DNA of 6,588 bases from Chloroflexota bacterium (GTDB lineage Bacteria > Chloroflexota > Anaerolineae > 4572-78 > J111), in NCBI GenBank assembly GCA_003694775.1, contig RFJV01000133.1:1-6588 (forward strand). Reading direction: 5' to 3'. Below the pieces are notes generated by a model. That model worked only from the letters and a program-made list of their open reading frames with translations. It was not told where the DNA came from and did no database searches. Below are positions 1-6,588 of the stretch, piece after piece. Every line of letters begins with the position of its first letter. Position 1 is the stretch's first letter. The position numbers and the translations under genes are program-made.

Positions 1-16
1 ACAAACTCACTAACAC

Positions 17-23
17 AAGGAGA
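17..23 (+). promoter_or_regulatory. Ribosome binding site of the iron permease gene
   Basis: AAGGAGA lies 9 nt before the ATG at 33 and is a near-ideal Shine-Dalgarno sequence. It fixes the start of the permease gene. The promoter must lie upstream of the window: the 16 bases before this site are A/C-rich leader with no recognisable -10 element. Confidence 0.8.
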
Positions 24-32
24 CGTTGCCTG

Positions 33-1835
33 ATGTATCGCCCCAAGAGAAGCTACATTATCTTGTTAGGAGTGCTGGCAGTGATATTGGGGATGGCTGT
101 CCCCGTTCTGGCGGATGGGCCATCGCTGGCAGAACATCTGCGGGCTATTTCTTCAGCCGCCCACGAAGGTGTAGAAGCCGCAGAAGCCGGCGACATCGAG
201 ACCCTGCGCCACGAGTACGACGAAATCCACGAGGCCTGGGAAGGATTTGAAGATGAGATTCGCAGTGCCGACCCAATGGCTTACGTGGAACTGGAAGGCG
301 CGCTGGCGGCAGTCAAAGAGGCCGTTCAGGCCGAGCCGGTTGACACCACGGCGGCAAAGCAGGCCTACGAATACCTGCAGGTCGAAGCAGACGAATTTGC
401 CGAAAAGTTTGCCGCCGGCACTTCCACGGATTCCGGCTCCAACCTGGCCGCCAATCTGCGGGCTGTGGCCCACGCCGCCCACGAAGGTGTAGAAGCCGCA
501 GAAGCCGGCGATATCGAGACCCTGCGCCACGAGTACGACGAAATCCACGAGGCCTGGGAAGGATTTGAAGACTCCATCCGCGCCCAAAGCCCAACCGCTT
601 ACGTGGAGCTGGAAGGCGCGCTGGATGCGGTCAAGGAGGCCCTGAAGGCTGACCCGCCAGACCTGGCTGTGGCCGGGCAGGCCTTTGCCCATCTGCAGGC
701 AGAAGCCGAGGAATTTGCCGAAGCGTTCGAAGCCGGTACGGCTCCTGCTGGAGAGGCGGTGGAAGCCACTCCCGCCGACCTGCTGAAGAACCTGGACACG
801 GCTTACCAGGCCGTTGAATCCGGCGACACGGCCACCGCGGCGGAGCAGGTTCAGGCGGTCATTATGGCCTGGCCGAGTGTAGAAGGAGCCATCGCCGTAA
901 AAGACCCCGACGCCTACACCGCCATCGAGGTGGACCTGAGCAAGGCCGCCGGCGCGCTGAAGTCCGGGGATATGGCCGGGGCAGAAGCGGCAATTGAGCG
1001 TCTGCGGGAAAATCTGGCTCCCTTTGCCGCCGGAACCCGCTACACCGCCTTCGACGCGGCGGCCATTATCCTGCGCGAAGGGCTGGAAGCCCTGCTGGTC
1101 ATCGTAGCTTTGCTGGCTTTCCTCAACCGCTCCGGCAATGCTGACAAGCGAGGCTGGATTTGGGGCGGCGCGCTGATGGGGGTGCTGGCAAGTCTGGTTA
1201 CCGCCTTTATTCTCCAGCGCATCTTCAGCGCGGCGATAGCCGGTCAGAACCGGGAGCTGATTGAAGGTATTACCGGACTGGTGGCCGCGGCCCTGCTGTT
1301 CTACGTGTCTTACTGGCTTCACAGCAAGTCGAATCTGAAAGCCTGGCAAAAATTCATCGACCAGCGGACTTCGCAGGCCCTGGCCCGCGGCAGTATGCTG
1401 GGCCTGGCGGCGCTCTCCTTCCTGGCGGTGTTCCGGGAAGGCGCAGAAACCACCATCTTTTATCTGGGGATGGCTCCCTCCATCACCCTCACCGACCTGA
1501 CCACCGGGCTGGGAGTTGGCTTCGGTATCCTGGTGGTGGTCGCCGTACTGATGCTGAAGGTTGGCCTTCGCCTGCCTCTGCGTCCCTTCTTCCAGGTGGC
1601 CGGTCTGCTGGTGTACTATCTGGGCTTCAAGTTTGTGGGAAGCGGCATTCACGCCCTGCAGGTGGCGGGCGTTCTGCCGGCCACCCCGGCAGACTTTCTG
1701 CAGGCTGTTCCTTTTATCGGCCTGTATCCCACCTGGGAAGTATTCATCCCTCAGCTTCTCCTGCTGGTCGCCGCGGTGGCGGTGGTGATGTACCTGCGTT
1801 CCCAGCACAACCGGGCCGCAGTGCCCGTCCGGTAG
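33..1835 (+). CDS. FTR1/EfeU-family iron permease with N-terminal repeated extracytoplasmic domain
   Basis: A 600-residue member of the FTR1 (EfeU, OFeT) family of high-affinity iron permeases, which move iron across the cytoplasmic membrane. Residues 1-27 look like a signal peptide: basic start, hydrophobic core, and a V-L-A cleavage site before D28. Residues ~32-338 form three tandem, mostly helical, acidic repeats of ~106 residues that should lie outside the membrane. Repeats 1 and 2 share a 33-residue identical block containing HEGVEAA and HEYDEIHEAWEGFED; repeat 3 is diverged and lacks the histidines. The permease domain (~341-590) has about seven hydrophobic helices. The first carries R348-E-G-L-E352 and the fourth R468-E-G-A-E472; these REXXE motifs are the iron-binding signature of the family. 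The start is supported by AAGGAGA 9 nt upstream, and the gene ends in its own terminator. E. coli EfeU lacks the long N-terminal region. No efeO or efeB neighbour is visible here. The family call is firm; the iron-capture role of the repeats is inference. Confidence 0.93.
   Translation: MYRPKRSYIILLGVLAVILGMAVPVLADGPSLAEHLRAISSAAHEGVEAAEAGDIETLRHEYDEIHEAWEGFEDEIRSADPMAYVELEGALAAVKEAVQAEPVDTTAAKQAYEYLQVEADEFAEKFAAGTSTDSGSNLAANLRAVAHAAHEGVEAAEAGDIETLRHEYDEIHEAWEGFEDSIRAQSPTAYVELEGALDAVKEALKADPPDLAVAGQAFAHLQAEAEEFAEAFEAGTAPAGEAVEATPADLLKNLDTAYQAVESGDTATAAEQVQAVIMAWPSVEGAIAVKDPDAYTAIEVDLSKAAGALKSGDMAGAEAAIERLRENLAPFAAGTRYTAFDAAAIILREGLEALLVIVALLAFLNRSGNADKRGWIWGGALMGVLASLVTAFILQRIFSAAIAGQNRELIEGITGLVAAALLFYVSYWLHSKSNLKAWQKFIDQRTSQALARGSMLGLAALSFLAVFREGAETTIFYLGMAPSITLTDLTTGLGVGFGILVVVAVLMLKVGLRLPLRPFFQVAGLLVYYLGFKFVGSGIHALQVAGVLPATPADFLQAVPFIGLYPTWEVFIPQLLLLVAAVAVVMYLRSQHNRAAVPVR
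156..253 (+). repeat. Internal direct repeat, copy 1 (period 318 bp)
   Basis: This 98-bp segment recurs at 474-571 with a single difference (C194 versus T512, synonymous in an Asp codon). It encodes the same residues in repeats 1 and 2 of the permease's extracytoplasmic domain. Similarity outside the block is patchy: a shared stretch around GCTTACGTGGA (279 and 597) keeps the same 318-bp offset, while the intervening bases have diverged. Confidence 0.95.
474..571 (+). repeat. Internal direct repeat, copy 2 (period 318 bp)
   Basis: Second copy of the block at 156-253, matching at 97 of 98 positions. The block is conserved at nucleotide level, including third codon positions, while the DNA immediately outside it has diverged. 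This points to recent duplication or gene conversion rather than protein-level selection alone. Confidence 0.95.
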
Positions 1836-1867
1836 GGGCAGGTCGGCAGAATTCAACACGACTGCAT

Positions 1868-1900
1868 GCGGGGCGACGGCTGGTCGCCCCGCTTTTTTTT
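1868..1900 (+). terminator. Intrinsic terminator of the iron permease gene
   Basis: GCGGGGCGAC (1868-1877) pairs perfectly with GTCGCCCCGC (1883-1892): ten base pairs closing a 5-nt loop, followed directly by eight T residues (1893-1900). It sits 32 bp after the permease stop codon. This is a textbook Rho-independent terminator and separates the permease from the ppdK unit. Confidence 0.95.
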
Positions 1901-1943
1901 GCGGCAAACCTCTGCCGGGCGGTTGAAACGGTATACATTCCGT

Positions 1944-2001
1944 AAACCGGTGTTGAAAACTTGGCGAAACCGGCAACCACGCGTATAATGGAGGCCGGTT
2001 T
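1944..2001. promoter_or_regulatory. Candidate operator: three AAACCGG elements around the ppdK promoter
   Basis: AAACCGG occurs at 1944-1950 and 1967-1973 on the plus strand. Its reverse complement CCGGTTT is at 1995-2001. The first lies upstream of the -35, the second in the spacer between -35 and -10, and the third at the expected start of transcription. These are the usual positions for repressor or activator sites. The longer inverted pair CGTAAACCGG (1941-1950) and CCGGTTTTAC (1995-2004) matches except for one extra base. No binding protein can be named. Confidence 0.35.
1961..1989 (+). promoter_or_regulatory. Predicted sigma-70-type promoter for the ppdK unit
   Basis: TTGGCG (1961-1966; four of six matches to TTGACA) is separated by exactly 17 nt from a perfect TATAAT (1984-1989). 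The expected transcription start is near 1996. This leaves a leader of about 190 nt before the ppdK start codon. It is the best promoter match between the permease terminator and ppdK. Confidence 0.75.
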
Positions 2002-2060
2002 TACAGGCAAAAACTACGTAATACTCCTGGCCTGAGCAGGTCAGAGGTCAAAGATGCCCT

Positions 2061-2085
2061 CACCTCCCCACTTATGGCGGAGGTG
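2061..2085 (+). promoter_or_regulatory. Hairpin that would sequester the upstream-ORF ribosome binding site
   Basis: CACCTCC (2061-2067) is the exact reverse complement of GGAGGTG (2079-2085), which contains the Shine-Dalgarno of the ORF starting at 2091. Two more pairs (CC 2068-2069 with GG 2076-2077) can form beyond a bulged C2078, leaving a six-base loop ACTTAT. When folded, the ribosome binding site is buried in the stem. This is the arrangement used by RNA switches that control translation initiation. Confidence 0.45.
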
Positions 2086-2090
2086 TTTCT

Positions 2091-2183
2091 ATGTTTGAAA
2101 GACGTACCGCCCGGCGGCAGGTCGCACCAGCGTATACCGGGCGTACACGGACAACATCTCACTACTACCTTCTGGAGGCGTAA
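2091..2183 (+). CDS. Candidate 30-codon upstream ORF (leader peptide) before ppdK
   Basis: ATG at 2091 is preceded by GGAGG (2079-2083) at 7-nt spacing and opens 30 codons ending in TAA at 2181-2183. The peptide starts MFERRTARRQVAP, carries six arginines (positions 4, 5, 8, 9, 18 and 20), and ends HYYLLEA. The stop lies 4 nt before the ppdK ATG, and the ppdK ribosome binding site GGAGG (2174-2178) falls inside its last three codons. Ribosomes terminating here would therefore be placed for coupled initiation. I recognise no homologue. It is in a different frame from ppdK, so it is not an N-terminal part of that protein. An ORF this short could occur by chance; the strong spacing-correct Shine-Dalgarno and the tight junction argue for translation. 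Confidence 0.4.
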   Translation: MFERRTARRQVAPAYTGRTRTTSHYYLLEA

Positions 2184-2187
2184 CTGT

Positions 2188-4902
<2,715 letters not shown>

Positions 4903-4923
4903 CACCAACCGGTTAGAAGCAGA

Positions 4924-4958
4924 ACGGAGGCTCACCCGCCGGTGAGTCTCCGTTTTTT
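4924..4958 (+). terminator. Intrinsic terminator of ppdK
   Basis: ACGGAGGCTCACC (4924-4936) pairs with GGTGAGTCTCCGT (4941-4953) over 13 positions including one G-U, closing a 4-nt loop CGCC. It ends in a run of six T residues (4953-4958). It lies 21 bp after the ppdK stop. Confidence 0.92.
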
Positions 4959-4966
4959 GTTATCAT
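4958..4966 (+). promoter_or_regulatory. Candidate extended -10 promoter of the DMT transporter gene
   Basis: TGTTATCAT reads as TGn followed by TATCAT (five of six matches to TATAAT). No -35 hexamer is visible at the right distance, since that position is occupied by the ppdK terminator stem. Extended -10 promoters can work without one. The start of transcription would be near 4973, leaving only ~16 nt of leader before the ATG at 4989. The T that opens the element is the last T of the terminator tract. Confidence 0.4.
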
Positions 4967-4988
4967 TTCCCCCAACCTGTGAGGGCTT

Positions 4989-5948
4989 ATGGCACAACAC
5001 CGCTTGTTTCCTTATCTGGTACTGCTGGTCGGGGTGCTGGTGGCGGCCACCTCGTCCATACTGGTGCGGCTGGCCCAGGAGGGCGGCGCGCCGTCGCTGG
5101 TGATTGCGGCCTGGCGGCTGACCCTGGCAGTGCTCATTCTGACTCCGCTGGCCTGGCGGCGCGGCAGTGACGAAATCCGCCGGCTCAGCCGGCGGGATGT
5201 CTGGCTGGGCGTGATTGCCGGGATATTTCTGGCCGCGCATATGGCGACGTGGATTTCCTCGCTGGCGTATACATCGGTGGCCTCGTCTGCGGCCCTGGTG
5301 ACCACCAATCCCCTGTGGGTGGCTCTGCTGGTGTTCATTCTCTACCGGGAGAAACCCACCCGCTTTACCCTGGTGGGGCTGGTGGCGGCCATCGGCGGCA
5401 GTATTTTGATTGCCTTCAGCGACGGCGGTGTGCTGGCTTTGACCAGCGGGGCAAGCGGACTGTCGTTCCAGGCCAACTGGCAGAATCTGCTCGCCCCGCC
5501 GGACAAGGCCGATACCGCGCTCCTGGGCGATGGTCTGGCCCTGCTGGGCGCGATGACCGTGACCGGCTACCTGCTGATTGGCCGCAACCTGCGCACCCAC
5601 CTGTCGACCACCGCCTATGTGTGGCTGGCCTACACCGCGGCAATGGTGACGCTGGTGCTGGTGGTGCTGGTCGCCGGACAGTCCTTCTGGGGCTACCCGG
5701 CGATGGTGTACGTGTGGCTGGTTCTGCTGGCTGTGGGGCCTCAGCTCATCAGCCACACGTCTTTCAACTGGGCGCTGGCCCATCTTTCCACCACCTTTGT
5801 GGCCCTGTCTATCCTGGGCGAGCCGGTGGGGTCGGCAATTTTTGCCTTCTTCATCTTTGGCGAGGCGTTCGAGCCGGTTCAGCTTATTGGATTTGTGCTC
5901 CTGCTGGCCGGTATCGGAATGGGGGTGTTGGGGGAGAACAGAAGCTAG
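4989..5948 (+). CDS. EamA/DMT-superfamily transporter (RhaT/YdcZ-like drug/metabolite transporter)
   Basis: A 319-residue integral membrane protein with ten predicted helices in two EamA half-repeats. The first half has helices at about 7-27, 36-56, 70-90, 96-119 and 125-144; the second at about 180-199, 207-229, 237-257, 264-287 and 296-314. Family hallmarks visible are AWRLTLAVLILTPLA in helix 2, SVASSAALVTTNPLWVALL in helix 4, and the matching ALSILGEPVGSAIFAFFIFGE in helix 9. DMT proteins export or import amino acids, nucleotides, sugars or drugs; nothing here identifies the substrate. A polar stretch of about 35 residues (145-179) joins the halves and is longer than the usual short linker. 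The start follows GAGGG (4981-4985), spaced a little tightly at 3-4 nt. No alternative start fits helix 1 as well. The gene sits 86 bp after ppdK, behind a terminator, so it is probably a separate unit. Confidence 0.9.
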   Translation: MAQHRLFPYLVLLVGVLVAATSSILVRLAQEGGAPSLVIAAWRLTLAVLILTPLAWRRGSDEIRRLSRRDVWLGVIAGIFLAAHMATWISSLAYTSVASSAALVTTNPLWVALLVFILYREKPTRFTLVGLVAAIGGSILIAFSDGGVLALTSGASGLSFQANWQNLLAPPDKADTALLGDGLALLGAMTVTGYLLIGRNLRTHLSTTAYVWLAYTAAMVTLVLVVLVAGQSFWGYPAMVYVWLVLLAVGPQLISHTSFNWALAHLSTTFVALSILGEPVGSAIFAFFIFGEAFEPVQLIGFVLLLAGIGMGVLGENRS

Positions 5949-5964
5949 GAAGTTTGTTTCTTCT

Positions 5965-5994
5965 CTGGCAAAATTGCTGGCCTCGTGTTATAAT
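5965..5994 (+). promoter_or_regulatory. Predicted promoter of the 106-residue protein gene
   Basis: A perfect extended -10, TGTTATAAT (5986-5994), is preceded 18 nt upstream of the hexamer by CTGGCA (5965-5970; four of six matches to TTGACA). Transcription would start near 6001, giving a ~27-nt leader. No terminator hairpin is seen between the transporter stop (5948) and this promoter, so read-through from the transporter gene is also possible. Confidence 0.7.
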
Positions 5995-6027
5995 GCACTC
6001 ATCAAACGCCGTTAGTTTGAGGCCGGT

Positions 6028-6348
6028 ATGGAATTAAAACTGCTCCTAGCCTACAACATCAAACCGCACCGGGAAGCAGAATACTACCGCTTTGTGATGG
6101 GTGAATTTTTGCCCGCGGTTCAGAATCTGGGACTCTATATGGTTGAAGGCTGGCAGACCGCCTACGGCAGTTACCCCGCCCGACTGCTGGGCTTTCGGGC
6201 CAACAGCAATGTTGATATTCCCCGCCTCCTGCGCAGTCCGGAATGGCAGGAGGCCCGCGATAAACTGCTCCGGTACGTCAGCGATTACGAAGAGCGGGTT
6301 GTCCCGGCCCGGAATATGTTCCAGTTTTTCATCCCCAAAGATAGATAG
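6028..6348 (+). CDS. Small uncharacterised protein, predicted alpha/beta-barrel-like fold
   Basis: A 106-residue soluble protein without signal peptide or membrane helix. GAGG (6019-6022) lies 5 nt before the ATG, and a strong promoter precedes it. I do not recognise a named family. The pattern reads as strand (KLLLAYNIK, 4-12), helix (EAEYYRFVMGEFLPAV, 16-31), two strands (37-47 and 50-58, around GWQTAYGSYPARLLGFRAN), long helix (DIPRLLRSPEWQEARDKL onward, 63-93) and a final strand (NMFQFF, 96-101). This beta-alpha-beta-beta-alpha-beta order is that of dimeric alpha/beta-barrel (ferredoxin-like, NIPSNAP/ABM-type) proteins. Some of those are heme-binding enzymes or monooxygenases, but I see no residue that identifies such a role. 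The function is unknown; the fold is inferred from pattern only. Confidence 0.85.
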   Translation: MELKLLLAYNIKPHREAEYYRFVMGEFLPAVQNLGLYMVEGWQTAYGSYPARLLGFRANSNVDIPRLLRSPEWQEARDKLLRYVSDYEERVVPARNMFQFFIPKDR

Positions 6349-6352
6349 TTTT

Positions 6353-6380
6353 TGTAGGGCGACATTAATGTCGCCCTACA
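6353..6380. repeat. Perfect 28-bp palindrome between convergent genes
   Basis: TGTAGGGCGACATT (6353-6366) is followed without spacer by its exact reverse complement AATGTCGCCCTACA (6367-6380). As RNA it can form a ~12-bp hairpin on either strand. It starts 4 bp after the stop of the 106-residue gene and contains the stop codon of the convergent minus-strand gene. It could act as a bidirectional transcript end. However, neither strand has a U-tract after the stem: the T run at 6349-6353 becomes A's in the minus-strand transcript. Palindromes of this look (GTAGGG-CGAC cores) are often dispersed intergenic repeats, which is how I lean. Confidence 0.85.
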
Positions 6381-6588
6381 CTCCCAGCCGGTTGCGGCGC
6401 AGAATTTCGTCCGTTGACTGGCGGGTGACCGGCTTGTGGCCCGGCAGGGGCAGAATCCGCTCGTGAATCACATCGATAATCCATTCTTTCTGCGGGAAGA
6501 AGCCGTCCTCCAGCTCTGCCGGGGGCGTAATCCAGTTCCGCGACCCCACCACCGCCACCGGCCCGTCGAGATAATCAAAAGCCAACTG
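6376..6588 (-). CDS. 2-oxoacid dehydrogenase E1 beta domain, C-terminal part (5' end outside window)
   Basis: This is the last 70 codons of a minus-strand gene that runs off the right edge. The visible part begins [15 protein letters not shown], matching the transketolase-C-type domain of E1 beta subunits (FDYLDAPV in pyruvate and branched-chain 2-oxoacid dehydrogenases). A stretch [20 protein letters not shown], equivalent to the usual IP....LE....P segment, follows. It ends in a basic tail ...[12 protein letters not shown] of about 25 residues beyond the usual domain end. Such tails are seen, as far as I recall, in E1 proteins with fused alpha and beta parts, but the fusion cannot be verified here. 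The enzyme would decarboxylate a 2-oxoacid with thiamine diphosphate and pass the acyl group to E2. The TAG stop (6376-6378) lies inside the 28-bp palindrome. The TTG at 6583-6585 is an internal codon, not a start. Confidence 0.8.
   Translation of the reverse strand, partial: QLAFDYLDGPVAVVGSRNWITPPAELEDGFFPQKEWIIDVIHERILPLPGHKPVTRQSTDEILRRNRLGV

Larger units (their letters stand above)
1996..2187 (+). promoter_or_regulatory. Structured 5' leader of ppdK
   Basis: The predicted leader between the promoter and ppdK contains three possible stem-loops. The first is CTGGCCT (2027-2033) with AGGTCAG (2038-2044), loop GAGC, one G-U pair. The second is CACCTCC (2061-2067) with GGAGGTG (2079-2085). 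The third is GTACCGCCCGG (2104-2114) with CCGGGCGTAC (2137-2146), ten pairs with one bulged base. I could not match the leader to a riboswitch class I know by its conserved core, and no T-tract follows any of the stems, so transcription attenuation is not evident. Translational control through the upstream ORF is the more natural reading. The whole structure is a prediction by eye. Confidence 0.4.

Noticed and set aside
1..35. Possible upstream gene ending TGA at 31-33, overlapping the permease ATG (TGATG)
   Set aside because: Only ten codons of an open frame are visible and the bases look like A/C-rich leader with a Shine-Dalgarno, so an upstream gene end cannot be supported.
153..1976. 607-codon open frame antisense to the iron permease
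   Set aside because: It mirrors the permease codons, crosses the permease terminator, has no convincing ribosome binding site, and gives a low-complexity Gly/Gln/His-rich product. It is a codon-bias shadow of a GC-rich gene.
2038..2050. AGGTCA-G-AGGTCA direct repeat
   Set aside because: It resembles a eukaryotic nuclear-receptor half-site pair, but this is bacterial DNA. The first copy is explained by the leader stem 2027-2044, so the resemblance is chance.
2074..2187. In-frame N-terminal extension of ppdK from ATG 2074
   Set aside because: The 38 extra residues do not resemble PPDK. ATG 2074 lies in the loop of the leader hairpin without a Shine-Dalgarno, while ATG 2188 has GGAGG at 9 nt and begins exactly where homology does.
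1996..2187. Known riboswitch class in the ppdK leader
   Set aside because: I looked for cores of TPP, cobalamin, SAM, glycine, c-di-GMP, manganese, fluoride and T-box elements and saw none. A covariance-model search (Infernal against Rfam) would be decisive.
6349..6380. Palindrome as a canonical intrinsic terminator
   Set aside because: The stem is good, but no T-run follows it in the direction of either gene; the T-run at 6349-6353 precedes the stem on the plus strand. I list it as a palindromic repeat instead.

Overview
This is a GC-rich bacterial window with ordinary, dense, mostly plus-strand gene organisation and clear Shine-Dalgarno sites. It has four full plus-strand genes of ordinary size, one candidate small upstream ORF, and the 3' end of one convergent minus-strand gene. 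The gene content and protein flavour are compatible with a Chloroflexota (Anaerolineae-like) organism: an FTR1 permease with a large repeated extracytoplasmic domain, a bacterial-type pyruvate phosphate dikinase, and a 2-oxoacid dehydrogenase E1 with an unusual C-terminal tail. No taxonomic marker is present, so the lineage is an inference of low confidence.

Layout: (1) 33-1835, an FTR1/EfeU-type high-affinity iron permease. It has a signal peptide, three tandem ~106-residue helical repeats outside the membrane, and a seven-helix permease carrying two REXXE motifs. A strong intrinsic terminator closes it (1868-1900). (2) 1901-2187, a gene-sparse stretch with a good sigma-70-type promoter (1961-1989), three copies of AAACCGG placed around it, and a ~190-nt structured leader. 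The leader holds a 30-codon candidate upstream ORF (2091-2183) whose Shine-Dalgarno can pair perfectly with an upstream CACCTCC. The ORF stops 4 nt before ppdK. (3) 2188-4902, ppdK, complete and with all key catalytic motifs, followed by an intrinsic terminator (4924-4958). (4) 4989-5948, a ten-helix EamA/DMT-family transporter, probably driven by an extended -10 promoter that begins inside the U-tract of the ppdK terminator. (5) 6028-6348, a small uncharacterised protein with a predicted dimeric alpha/beta-barrel-like pattern, driven by its own TGnTATAAT promoter. (6) 6353-6380, a perfect 28-bp palindrome between the convergent genes. (7) 6376-6588 (minus strand), the last 70 codons of a 2-oxoacid dehydrogenase E1 beta domain, whose stop codon lies inside the palindrome.

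The genes look like separate transcription units rather than one pathway: iron uptake, pyruvate/PEP interconversion, drug/metabolite export or import, and a small unknown. PpdK and the E1 fragment both act at the pyruvate/2-oxoacid node, but they lie on opposite strands and are not co-transcribed. I see no mobile element, CRISPR array, tRNA, rRNA or obvious defence system. The most interesting material is non-coding: the ppdK leader with its upstream ORF and sequestered ribosome binding site, the AAACCGG triplet around the ppdK promoter, and the palindrome that supplies a stop codon. Within the coding sequence, the near-identical internal repeat of the iron permease stands out.
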